Origin: Camellia lanceoleosa
Taxonomy: Eukaryota > Streptophyta > Magnoliopsida > Ericales > Theaceae
Length of the DNA stretch: 64,000 nt
NCBI GenBank assembly: GCA_025200525.1
Contig: CM045759.1
Span: 6,448,001-6,512,000 of the forward strand
Direction: 5' to 3'
The translations under genes were made by a program, and so were the position numbers. Shown piece after piece: positions 35,325 through 46,448 of the stretch; within the stretch, counting starts at the first letter, position 1, and every line of letters starts with the position of its first letter. The notes under the pieces were generated by a model. That model worked only from the letters and a program-made list of their open reading frames with translations, did not search any database and was not told the origin of the DNA.

Positions 35325-35513
35325 TTAGGGTTGGTTTGGCATAAACTAAATAATATAAAAAGTCAAAAAGTCATTATCCTATTTAAGTCACATCATCTTA
35401 TTTAAATCACATAACATCTCTAACACATCACATCAAACCCAACCCAAACTCAACCAATATAAGCCAATAAGTCAAAAAGTACACTTTTTTAGAACATCCC
35501 AAACCAATCCTTA
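35325..35513. mobile_element. MITE with TTGGTTTGG-type inverted ends
   Basis: The left end TTAGGGTTGGTTTGG and the right end CCAAACCAATCCTTAAA are inverted matches. The inside has AAAAAGTCAAAAAGTCA and CCTATTTAAGTCACATCATC. A partial copy in the opposite direction lies at 35632-35790. Confidence 0.7.
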
Positions 35514-35631
35514 AATACTAAAACCTAGCCGTCTTCTTCTTTCTCTCCGAAACTCTCCCTTGTACTAAGAGTTACATGACTTCATAAGAGGAAATCTAAA
35601 CCTAATTTTATAAAAACTTATTAAGATCAAG

Positions 35632-35790
35632 TTTGGGAAGACTAAATAAAGTATACTTTTTTACTTTTTATGAAATATGAGTTGGATTTGGGTTGGGTTT
35701 GAAGTGATGTGTTAGAGAGGTGATGTGACTTAAATAAGATGATGTGACTTAAATAGGATAGTGACTTTTTGACTTTTTAAAAAGAAATAC
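35632..35790. mobile_element. Partial MITE copy, inverted relative to 35325-35513
   Basis: GGGTTGGGTTTGAAGTGATG, GATGATGTGACTTAAATAGG and TGACTTTTTGACTTTTT are the complement of the first copy. The two can pair as a stem of about 150 bp across a roughly 120-base spacer. Confidence 0.65.
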
Positions 35791-36360
35791 AATTTATAAT
35801 AATATAATGCTCTTTTCTCCGTGCCGCCAAAAGTTTCTTTCATTCTCATTCTCAGTACAAAGCCATGAATCCCATCCCCTTAACAGAAAAATCAATCAAA
35901 GTTTAGGAGCACTAGCAAGGAATAAAGATATATCACAATATGGGTGTTTGAGAAAGGTTTTTTTTATTTATTAAAATTCATAAAAAAATAAAATAGATTA
36001 AAATAGTTAATAAAATAAAATATCACATCAAATCTATAATCATTTCTTTTTTTCTTTCATAAACATCATATCTAATTACAAAAAAATTCAACTATCTTTC
36101 CAAATATAAAAATTTTAGCCTACTAAAATAGTCAAAAACTAAAATAATTTACTAAAATAACAACTTTCCAAACATCACTTTCAAAATCTGGACTGTGTAA
36201 ATAAGTTTAGCCAATACAGACCCAATTTTAATCTTAAAGTGGAACATAATGTTAGAACAATCTTCTGTATATGAGATAATAATGTGAAACAAATTAAAAT
36301 AAGTTACTTACATAATTTATTTACCGAAATGAATAAGTACAAAAAAAATCAAGTCGAGTG
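35791..36360. other. Intergenic DNA, no gene seen
   Basis: AT-rich, with AAAATAG/ATTTTAG-rich low-complexity text and no long open frame. Confidence 0.45.
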
Positions 36361-39060
36361 TGTGACACCCCGTCCTTAAGACAGATTCGCTCCGCTCCGG
36401 TGCTTACGGATAAATGGCGTTTATCTGCCAGAATACAATGATATTACATAGATTGTAGTACCACTCCAAACAATCTGTACGGCGAACTAGAACATGTGTT
36501 CTATACTCTCAGAAATTTCCCAAAAAATAATATGAAGAACATATATGCAAAGAGAGAGCAAAATGGGAAGAGAATTATTTTTTCTGGATGAGAAAATCTG
36601 CTAGAATGATTCTGTATTTATAGGCATATATGGTGACTGTTGGGAACGGCCGAATAGGTACAATTTCAACTGAACAGATACAAATTCAAATCTATAGAGC
36701 GGAATAGGTATAGATCGAAATGAACAGATGCATAATTCAAAACTATTTGAAATCTACTGGAAAATGGAACCAGAGGAGGCACTGTTTAGACAGGAAACTT
36801 GAATTTCAAACTTGGCGCAAAATTTGAATTAATTCCATCCATAAATTCAAATAATTTTCCCACAAGAATTTTGAAAAAGATTCAAATAAATTTTGTCCGA
36901 AAAATTAATATTAGGACTGACTTGACCCATAACCCACACCCGTGCCTGGCACTGCTCGGATTGGCCGTGCGAATGGCGGCGACAGCGTGCGTGCATGTGT
37001 GATGCTTTAAGCCAAAACCCACTTTGTCCATAACTCATCCCTTCTACAAACTTGGGGTGCCCCTTGGGGCCTAACCCAAGTTTGTGCACCTAGAGCTTAT
37101 ATACTTACATAAGCTTTCTTCAAGTTTCAATGTTGGATAGCCATTTTAAGATAACCCACATTTTGACTCTTTAATTTCCCTTTCCACGAACCCAAAAATG
37201 ATGTTAAGTTTCTATTTACTCATAAATGGTTTTGACGAACAGTTTGCATCGTGTGACTTATCATGCAACAATGAATAGGACTCACACAGTATATCACCAG
37301 GCACAGTTTAGTTCTCACTATTGTGTTCATTTTAGCCTTGAACAACCTGGTCTTTCATGAGTGCTCTAGAGAATTGTAGCCCTTTACAAATCTCATAGAA
37401 CCGGCCCAATTCACACTCACATAAGTGATTTTTATGAAGAGTATCCTGCCATACTCTACTAGGTTTACTTAGATATAAGAATCATTAAAAGTATTACTTA
37501 ACCTAAAAAAGCTACAGAGATCACTATTTCATCATAGAAATGGGTAGGAGTTGGACTCTCTAGTGATTCTTCTGAGTCATACACAACTCGGTTGTCCCAT
37601 TGATCCTAAATCTTGGGATCTCCAATCAACTAGGTTGGATTTCCATTGTGGTAACTCTTATTTAATAGGCTTAAGTCCCATTCCCCTCGATGAATTTTCA
37701 ACTATCTCTCTTGTTAACCCTTTGGTTAGTGAATCCGCTATGTTGTCTTTAGACTTCACACATTCAATGAAAATAATTCCATTAGAGAGTAGTTTTCTTA
37801 CGGTGTTATATCGACGACGAATGTGTCGTGACTTATCGTTATACATATGACTCTGTGCTCTACCTATTGCTAATTGACTATCACAATGTATGCAAATAGT
37901 AGGCACTGGTTTTGGCAACATTGAAAAATCTTCAAGGAAGTGGCGAAACTATTTTGCTTTTTCCCCAGCTTTATTTAAAGTTACGAATTCTGATTTCATA
38001 GTAGACCTAGCAATGCAAGTCTGTTTGGAAGATTTCCAAGATACAACCGCACCACCAAGAGTAAAGACATACCCACTGGTGGACTTTGAGTCTCTAGTAT
38101 CCGATATCAAATTTGTATCACTGTATCCTTCAAGTACTACTAGATATCTAGTATAATTGAGCCCAATGTTACAAGTAAATCTGAGGTATCTTAGAACCCT
38201 TATAATTGCTTTCCAGTGTTCTACTCTTGGATTACTCGTATATCTACTTAATTTATTTACTGCATAAGCTATATGCAGGCGAGTGCAGTTCATCAAGTAC
38301 ATTAAGTTTCCAATAATTTGGCATACTCTAATTGAGAAATACTTTCCTGTACATTCTTAGAAAAAAAACAAATTAATATCCACATGTGTTCTAGCAATAT
38401 GATCATCATCCTTGCGGAATTTGTCAAGTATTTTCTCAATGTAATGAGATTGTGACAAAGCATATCCTTCTGATGTTTTGGTAATTTTTATACCAAGAAT
38501 TACATTAGCAATATCCATGTCCTTTATGTCAAAATGTTTATTCAACATTTTCTTGGTAGTTTTAATCATGTCATTACTACTACCTATGATGACCATATCA
38601 TCCACATAAAGACATACTATAACATAACATTTATCTGTGTTTTTAATATAAACACATTTGTCACACATATTAATTTTAAATCCATTTGACATCATTGCCT
38701 TGTCAAACTTCTCATGCCATTGCTTTGGCGCTTGTTTTAAACCATATAATGATTTAACCAATTTACACATTTTCTTTTCTTTTCTTGGAACAGAAAATCT
38801 TTTTGGTTGTTCTATGTAAATTTCTTCATCTAACTCACCATTTAAGAAAGCGATTTTCATATCTATTTGATGAATTTCTAGATTGTACAAAAATGCAATA
38901 GCAATTAGCATTCTAATGGATGTTATTCTAGTAACCGGTGAGTATGTGTCAACGTAATCAAGACTTTCTTTTTGTCTAAAACCTTTGATCACAAATCTTG
39001 TCTTGTATTTGTCAATTGATCCATTCGCTTTCATTTTTCCTTTGAAAATCCACACAAATC
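36361..39060 (-). mobile_element. 5'-truncated copia element, antisense
   Basis: Minus-strand order from right to left: RT (from about 39055), RNase H, a noncoding 3' stretch, then a probable LTR (37160 to 36361) that begins TGTGGGTTATC after the purine tract AAAGGGAAATTAAAGAG and ends GGGGTGTCACA. The 5' LTR, gag, protease and integrase are gone. It is a different copia family from the element at 3676: both the LTR and the RT text differ. Confidence 0.8.
37658..39055 (-). pseudogene. Copia reverse transcriptase and RNase H fragment
   Basis: RT reads MWIFKGKMKANGSIDKYKTR, HQIDMKIAFLNGELDEEIY, LVKSLYGLKQAPKQWHEKFD and CLYVDDMVIIGSS (the catalytic YVDD, near 38600). The frame shifts in a T-run near 38350-38360. 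RNase H follows with [18 protein letters not shown] and [20 protein letters not shown]; an in-frame TAG near 37946 replaces the usual Trp. It ends with ICIHCDSQLAIGRAQ and DNIADSLTKGL. Three breaks only, so decay is modest apart from the truncation. Confidence 0.88.
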
Positions 39061-39571
39061 TTTCATTCTTTTCTCCATGGTTGCCCTGCAGCCAACATCA
39101 ATACTACATAATTTTTTTTTAATTTCTATTCTCTTTTTTCCCTTCTTTCATTTTTCTCTTCCTTTCTTCATCTTTATTACCACTATTCCCATCACCCATA
39201 CACTCAATCACAACAATCATACACTTTTCACTTTTGTAGAATAATATTGTAAAAAGGAATTTGTATTTAAATGGAGAGTCACTGAAGATTAAGAACAACT
39301 CACGTAATCATTTTTTTTTAGAGAGCATGTAAGTGGAGTTTTTTATTTTTTTTATTTTAATATTCTTAAAAAAAAAAAAACAAGTTAGAGAATTGATTCA
39401 CTTTTCAAACTATTTAGGAAATTAACCTACTTTTTGAAATCACATTTTGAAAATACAATTTTGAAATTGAAATTGAAATTTTAAAATGTAATTTCACTTT
39501 GAAAGCGCATGTTGAAAATGTAATATATCTTAGTGAAGTTCATGTTATCATAAATTACATTTTCAATATAC
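39061..39571. other. Intergenic DNA, no gene seen
   Basis: Pyrimidine-rich near 39120-39180, then AT-rich with short repeats of GAAATTGAAATT (39463-39480). No gene or element end is recognised. Confidence 0.45.
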
Positions 39572-40119
39572 CTCGTATTTTTTAAATATTAATATTTTAA
39601 TAAGTTAGTGATTTATTATAATAGTTTAATCATCAAAATTTTTAAATAAAAATATAGTTTAATTTATTTTTTTATATTTATTATATCTCTTTTATATCTA
39701 CCTCCATTATTTATCTCTTTTTCAAAAATAAATTTGATCCTATTATCTATCTTTTTCTATCATTTCACATCCACCTTTGGGTGATATTGGCAGAAAAAGA
39801 AATAAATAAATAAATAAAAAGTGGCTGTTTATTTCTGCCAATATCGGTTGTTTCCCACTTTTTATTTTTATTTTTATTTATTTGTTTATTTCTTTATCTG
39901 CCAATATCGTCCAAAGGTGGATGCGAAATGATAAAAAAAGATGGATAATAGGATCAAATTTATTTTTGAAAAAGAGATAAATAACGGAGGTAGATATAAA
40001 AGAGATATAATAAATATAAAAAAATAAATTAAACTAGATTTTTATTTAAAAATTTCGACGATTGAACTATTATAATAAATCACTAACTTATTAAAATATT
40101 AATATTTAAAAAATACGAT
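39572..40119. repeat. Long foldback: two ~255-bp arms with a ~30-base loop
   Basis: The left arm 39572-39824 starts CTCGTATTTTTTAAATATT and ends AAAAAGTGG. The right arm 39855-40119 is its near-perfect complement (CCCACTTTTT..AATATTTAAAAAATACGA). Mismatches are few; short ATTT-run length differences occur near the tip. No protein frame. It may be a foldback transposon or large MITE, or two head-to-head MITE copies. If transcribed it would form a long duplex able to feed small-RNA production, which is inference. Confidence 0.85.
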
Positions 40120-40163
40120 GTTTTACACCTTTAGGTAAATAAAATTGAAATATTAAAATTTAA

Positions 40164-40411
40164 GCTACGTTTGGTTAGCCTTTGAAATTATGATTCTAAC
40201 ACAAAATTTTTTTAATTTATAGTCAAACACGCAATTTAACTCAATTCAAAAATTAATTTTAAAACTTATAACTAAACACACATCAAAACTCAATTCAAAA
40301 CTCTATTGATGATATAGTGTTGAAGATAGTTAGTGATGAGATTGTTAAATTATTTTTATAAAAAAATTAAAAAAATAATTTCTATATTTAAAAAATATCT
40401 AAAACAAATAT

Positions 40412-40445
<34 letters not shown>

Positions 40446-40660
40446 CAAGTAACAGGTTGTAATTGCAAACAAAAAAAAATTTCATTGTTATGCTCAATCG
40501 GTTCGACGTCCGGAGGATGATCGGTAGACCGAATCCGTCATTTTCAAAACTCATAAACAAATAAATTTTTTTTTTTTCAAAACTCAATTACCAATCCTAC
40601 ACTTAAATCATAACTCTACTTTTAAAATCATAATTCTAAAACTTAATCAAACAACCTTAG
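40164..40660. mobile_element. MITE of ~500 bp with imperfect terminal inverted repeats
   Basis: The left end GCTACGTTTGGTTAGCCTTT and GAAATTATGATTCT pairs with the right end AGAATTATGATT (complement) and CTAAGGTTGTTTGATTAAG. Inside is a T-run of about 34 bases (40412-40445) and a GC-rich patch CGGTTCGACGTCCGG near 40499 that stands out from the AT-rich body. Confidence 0.65.
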
Positions 40661-40784
40661 ACTTTTAGAGCAAGTACCCTTAATATAAGAAAATTATAGG
40701 TCAGCCTCGTGGTTTCTTCACTATGAGGGCAACGTATTATTATATTCTGGCCTAGCAAACAAGTAACAGCAACAATTCTTCTTT

Positions 40785-40800
40785 TGCTCTATATATATGT
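40785..40800 (+). promoter_or_regulatory. Probable TATA box of ankyrin gene B
   Basis: CTCTATATATATG about 75 bases before the ATG at 40870. The following leader (CTTCCATAATTCCCAAACAGAAGTG) matches the leader of gene C (55510-55535), so this is shared promoter-proximal sequence of paralogues. Confidence 0.6.
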
Positions 40801-40869
40801 GGACATTGAACGCTTCCATAATTCCCAAACAGAAGTGATTTTTTTGTGCATAGATTAACGCTAGTGCTC

Positions 40870-41143
40870 ATGGAGTCTTCTAATAATGAGAATCATGCAA
40901 CCAAATTTGTGAATGACCTTGAAATAGTAGAAGAAAAGGCAGCAGCAGGAGGAGAAGAAGTAGGAGTAGGAGGAGGAGGAGAAATCGAAGAGGCAGGTAC
41001 AGAAGGAGAAGAAGTAGGAGAAGGAGAAGGAGGAGGAGGAGAAATCGAAGAAGTAGAAGGAGAAGAACAAGAAAAAGCAGAAGGAGAAGGAGAAAGAGAA
41101 GGTAAAAAAGCTGGAGAAGAAGAAGAACAAGAAAAAGCAGGAG
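40870..41143 (+). pseudogene. Ankyrin/PGG gene B, first exon only
   Basis: The exon starts MESSNNENHATKFVNDLEIV and continues in Glu/Gly-rich text built from GAAGGAG-type repeats, ending before GTAAGGTTACATG (donor at 41144). It ends in phase 1, like gene C's first exon (55639-55672), and the intron start is the same in both (GTAAGGTTACATGnCATTATCATC). Intron homology to gene C stops near 41221 and no ankyrin exon follows before the Mutator-like element. So this is an orphan first exon, probably beheaded by insertion or rearrangement. The Glu-rich expansion is absent from gene C. Confidence 0.65.
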
Positions 41144-41948
41144 GTAAGGTTACATGTCATTATCATCAATTGCCTTATAAATTTCCTCTACATTGTTGTT
41201 TCTCGTTTAGTCCCTTTCTCAATCTCAAAAAGTAACATCTCTCTTCACCTATTCATTATTTTTCATTCACACTTGTACATCATTCTTTCATATTTCGTAT
41301 ATACACATTTTACATACTTCCAAATATATAAACCCTCTTTTATATATAATCCCCTGTTTTCAAACATTCTAGTCCCCTGTTTTTCAACATTCTAAACACT
41401 GTTTATACACATAAATCCTTGTTTTTACACATTAAACACCTTATTCTTATTCTTGTTGTTCAATATTGGCTTCTATTATTCTTATTTTTGAATTTTTAAT
41501 CTTCTCGTTGTTATTGTTGCTTTTTACAAAATACAATGGGCTGTTCCTATTGTTCATACCGTTTCCTTATAAAAACTGTAACATCATACTGTTTCATTTC
41601 ATCACTATACAAGTAATATATCTAAATTTATTCAAACTGCAAATGAAACTGTAAAATTACACAGTTTAACCACTACTCAAAACAAATAGCTAACTTATTA
41701 TAAAGTGCAAGTCAAACTGTCAAATTATACAGCCAGAATCATACCAACAAAATACATATAACTTCATATTAAATCGCATATAAAACTTCAAAATTATACG
41801 CTTTTGTCACTATATCACTCATACTCATTGCCGCTTTCATTTTTTCGTAAATAGTGTTGGAAGATATTGGAAGAAACAAACCCATATGCCCACAAATCCA
41901 ATCGGATTTAACCATCTCCTTTTGAAAGTCCATCTCTGTATCCACGAA

Positions 41949-44900
41949 ATGCCACCACCTTCTCCTCATCCACAAAAAACCAAACCACCACACCCAAAAA
42001 CAACCAAACCCAACACACCCCACCAAAAAACCCACAAAACAACCACACCACCTACAAGAAAAAGCCCAAGAACTACACCACAGACCCCACCCACACAACA
42101 AACACCAACCACAACTCCAACCACAACAAAAACAAAAAAAAGAAAGCCAAGAAAAAAACAAGATGCTCCTCCAACCAAAAAAAGAAAGCTCTAACAAAGC
42201 AAATCAACTCCCAAAATAAAAACTAAGGCATCAAAAGAAAAAAAAGCAGCAGTCCCTCCAAAGAGAGTCCAACAATTTAATTATCGTTCCAACATCGGAA
42301 CAGTAATCAAACTGTTGAAGGGCGTCAAATTCACAAAAGCCCAACAGACAGAGCTGCAAAAAACCCCTTTTTGGCCCCTTATAAATGCTCTCTCCTCAAC
42401 ACAACTGAAGGCCTCTTGGTGCAGATGCTACAATTCCATTGTAGCAGAAATGACAACACTCTACAACAAAAGAAAAAGATTATTTGTACTTGGCAAAAAG
42501 GAAATGAAACTCAGAAGCAGCGATGTCAAGCTCATTTTTGGTATCAACTGTGGAGAAGACAGCATCACCACCAAATCCTATGCAAGACCAAAGGATTTTG
42601 AGCTTCCATTTTACAAACGAAGATGCCAATCAGTCAAGAGATTAGATGGCAAGTCATGACCAAAATGTTTCAACAAACAAAAAAAGGAAAATCAACCAAT
42701 GATCATCAAGATCTTGCAAGGGTAATCACCCTTTACTTGTGCTTGAAACTTCTCATGCCCACAACAGGCCATACACTCAGTTGGAGTTTCCTCAACTATG
42801 TTGATAATCTCAACAACATCAAGAAGTACAATTGGGTTGAGGCAATAAAAGACACACTGATGAATTCAATGGCAAATGCAAACAACAACCCAAGGCATGT
42901 CACTGGATGTGTCATGTTACTCTTGGTAAACACATTACTCAACTACTTCCCACAAAAATATCAGACATCCACCTATTTCTAACTATCTAACATATTTCAA
43001 AATTTTTTTTTTTTACAGTACTGGTACTGTGAGCATAGCAAACTCCTCCGACCATCCAACAAAGAAGGCTTCCCAAGGTTTATGAAATGGAACCTTGGCA
43101 AAATGTACTCCAAGTGGAAACACATCAGCCTTGCTCACTTTGAGAAAGTATTCAAACTCTTCCATACTATCATAGCACAAATCTATTCAACACTCCTTTC
43201 ACATTTATTGTAATACAAATCATATTATGAAACTGTGAAAATTTTCAGTTTCAAAGCACACACTTATTTAACATCACTCATGTTATGAAACTGTAACATT
43301 TTTCAGTTTCAAAAAACATATTTCGACACTTAACCCACATTACTCACAGTACAACTCATCTTATGAAGCTGACCAAATTTACAGTATTACTGATATATGC
43401 CACATTGTTCCAATGCAGGTTAACCAAAGTGCTTTAACCCCAACTGAACAAGAAATACAGTTTTTGCATATCAAACAAAGCACATCAACACACTCTTCAG
43501 CAAAGAAACATGACTACAAAAAGGACAATAAGCAAAAAAAGAAAACAAAAGCAACAAAAAAAAGAAGACTTCTAGACAGTGATGAGGATGACTTTCTCGA
43601 AGAAGAACATCATTCAGAATCAGAATCAGAATCAGAACAAGAAGAACAACAAAAAAAAAAAAAAAGAAAAGAAAGCAAAAACCACAAGAAGAACCAGAAA
43701 GTGATGAAGAAGAAACTGATGAAGAAGAAGAAACTGAAACTGAAGAAGAAGAAGAACAAGAACAAGAACAAGAACAAGAAGAAGAAAAAAAAGAAGAACC
43801 TGATGAACAAGAAGACAATGATAAAGTAGAAGAAAGACAACAAACAAAAGGTGATCAACAAGAAGACCTTGATGAAGAAGAAGACCAACAAGAAGAAGTC
43901 AATGAACAAGAACTGACAAACCAACAAGAAGAACTGCAAGAGAAATCTGACATATTTCATGCACAAGGTAAACTATTGTCTAATGCTAAAGCATACTGCA
44001 AAATTTCATTAAACTAACCAAAACACAATCCAACATTTTTATAGGTCATGACCAACCACAAACACCAACCAAAGAGGACGACAAGGACAAGCTCATATCA
44101 GCCATGAGAGCACAAATACAAGAAATGGAACAAAAATTCATGGTCAATTCGTAAAAAGAAGATCAATTGAAGGAAATGTCCACCAAAAAAACTGGCAGTC
44201 CCCAACAAAGATCCATGGTCAAGAGAATCAAACAAAAATCAAGAAAACAAGCACATGACCCAGATTTTGAATACCAACCAATGACCAAACCCAAAGAAAA
44301 TGCAAGAAACAAGACACAAACTGCTGCTGATGTACCCAAACCAACACAGGGTACCGATGAAGAAAAAGAGAAGAAGAATGACAACAAAAAAGAGGGAGCT
44401 CATGAAGCAAAACAATAGCAGAAAGAAGAGATGCAAGAACATATTGGCCAAGAGAAAGCAGTTCCTGCTCAAACAAACCCAAAAGAGCATGCCAATCAAG
44501 AGAAGACAAAACTTCAAGTATTGGAAAGTGATGATGATTTCCAGGAAGAATCAATCCCAAACAAGCCACTCGCCATTTCATGCCGCAAAACAAACAAGGT
44601 TTGGCATAGCCTATCCAAAAAAGACTAAGACCAAATTCAACTCATCAACAACACACAATCAAGTGCTTGTGTCTGGTCTGGCAGAGAAGATGAAAACTGC
44701 GTATACTTTTCAGATATATGCAGATTGACCAACCGGGAACCCTTATATGGGAATGTAGGTTTCCAACTGCACAATTTTACAGTTTCTGTACATATTCAAT
44801 AAACTATTCCACAAACTTGACACATTCTCATATATAACATGTTTCAGGTCATTGATGCCTTCTCAGAAAAGCAATTGGCACTCCAACCAACCATTGAAGA

Positions 44901-45797
44901 ATTTGAGAAAAACGATCTAGTCTTTGCAAGCAATCCATATGCAGGAAGATCTTACGTTTTCTCAACACTCATCAATGTAAGCAAAACTTAACATACCTTA
45001 CAACTGCAAAATTTTCTACTTTCTCAACATGTATTACTACATACTTTTATAACATATTTCAAACATATATATAACTTACAGACTCCACTACAAAACCAAG
45101 ATCAAGCACTGAGAGAAAAACTGATGGACAGCCATTTTCCAGAAGCAATGAAAAACAGATATATCCATTTCCCAATCAACCACGACAACCATTGGACAAT
45201 TGTGGTCTTTGACAATGCTGATGGAATATGGAGACACTATGACTCTTTGAGACCTGCAAAAGATTGCAACAATAAGCACTTTGAAATTGCAAAGCAAATT
45301 GTAAGTTAAAATAAAATTTCATACTTAGTTCCATTCCTTTACAAACATATCAACTCATCACTATAACTAACAAAAACACCCACTACCTATTTTGTAGCAA
45401 CAACATCAACTGAGATGGAATAAAGCAGTACTCAACAAACAGGGAAACATGTTATCATCTCAAGAGTGCGATACAGAAATTACATCAATTGAGAAATGCC
45501 CACAACAAACCCGACACTCGTAAGATACAAAATCCATGAACTAATCTTCCAATATTGTAAATTTTGCAGTTTCACCTAACTAATTAACTTCATTTCAAAC
45601 ACTGCAGGAATGATTGTGCAATCGCCATCTGCAATGTTATCAACCAATATCTCAACTGGCAACCTGTGCAGAAAAAACATCGTCCAACTGAGTGGGTCAA
45701 ATTTCGAGCACAAATCATCAATCAATTCCTCAATGATGAGAACCGATCCTGGAAACTCGAGCACTACCAAATGTTGACAAAGCATACCAAACCATAG
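41949..45797 (+). pseudogene. ULP1-like cysteine protease gene (C48 family) of the Mutator-like element
   Basis: Exons as I read them: 41949-42925 (Pro/Thr/Lys-rich start MPPPSPHPQKTKPPHP; then LKGVKFTKAQQTELQKTPFW), 43019-43147, 43419-43967 (acidic, Lys-rich), 44045-44754, 44848-44976, 45082-45300, 45398-45519, 45608-45797. Nearly all join in phase with GT..AG introns. The last four carry the protease: INHDNHWTIVVFDN (His), WRHYDSLRP (Asp), and NDCAIAICNVINQYL (Cys), end LTKHTKP. ULP1 enzymes cleave SUMO from proteins; here the role in the element is unknown. Breaks are all upstream of the protease: TAA 42192, a frameshift near 42630, an A-run frameshift near 43655, TAA 44152, TAG 44416, a frameshift near 44575, TGA 44726. 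The protease exons themselves are clean. Confidence 0.8.
43590..43960 (+). repeat. GAA/GAT-rich low-complexity coding tract
   Basis: An acidic repeat region inside the third exon of the ULP1-like gene. An A-run of about 15 (43650-43664) separates a Ser/Glu-rich frame from the Glu-rich frame EEEEEQEQEQEQEEEKKEEP. The minus-strand and +1 frames here are shadow frames. Confidence 0.8.
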
Positions 45798-46440
45798 AAA
45801 CAATGAACAAACTTCTTGACAATACAAATATTCAAGGGAACATATCTTTGTAATTTTTTTTTTATTTTTCTTTTTTAACATGTGACAAGCACTTTATATA
45901 CTTTTGGGAATGATCTTTTTCTGGTTATTATGGTTATGGTGAAAATGATAGATGTTGTAGTTCCTCTTCTTCTCATTATTATTATTATTGTGGATGTTCT
46001 TCTGATTGTTTGTCTACTTGTTTCTGGTTGCATATATTTTCATACTGTAAAGGTTGTTTCTAATAATTCTTCAAACTGCAAAATTTTGCAGTTTCATCAG
46101 CTTGTTTCAAATAATTTTTAAAACTGCAAAATTATGCGGTTCCATCAGGTTGTTTCTAATAATTCTTAAAACTGCAAAATTATACAGTTTTGTCGCTATG
46201 AAATATGAACTACATTTCCATATTATACTGTTTCAATAAGAAATTTTCAACAACCTTCTTTGCATTCCATAAAAATAAAAAACAAAACCAGACTGTTACA
46301 AAACAACTTCAATAAGTAAAGAACACATCAACAAACAAAAAACAATTCAACCAACTTTATTCATTACTTCCATAATACCAAGTATCACATTTTTTATTAT
46401 CATAATTCCTCAAATTCAAATACAAATCCAAAAGAATAGA
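45798..46440. other. Spacer between the convergent genes of the Mutator-like element
   Basis: AT-rich 3' flanks of both genes. It contains the 48-bp tandem repeat (46073-46190) and no coding frame that I can support. Confidence 0.55.
46045..46190. repeat. Three-copy 48-bp tandem repeat with AAACTG..CAGTTT palindrome
   Basis: Palindrome copies begin at 46073, 46121 and 46169, exactly 48 bases apart. The intervening text (CATCAGsTTGTTTCTAATAATT) also repeats, and a partial upstream unit (GGTTGTTTCTAATAATTCTTC) starts at about 46052. It lies where the two genes converge. Confidence 0.85.
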
Positions 46441-46448
46441 TTGTGGCC

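Noticed and set aside
40861..41169. 102-codon minus-strand Phe/Ser-rich frame
   Set aside because: Antisense of the Glu/Gly-rich first exon of ankyrin gene B.
41769..42197. Minus-strand Gly/Val/Phe-rich frames
   Set aside because: Complement of the Pro/Thr-rich start of the ULP1-like gene; no family match and no gene context.
43471..43966. Minus-strand frames rich in Phe, Ser and Leu
   Set aside because: Antisense of the GAA-rich coding tract; shadow frames.
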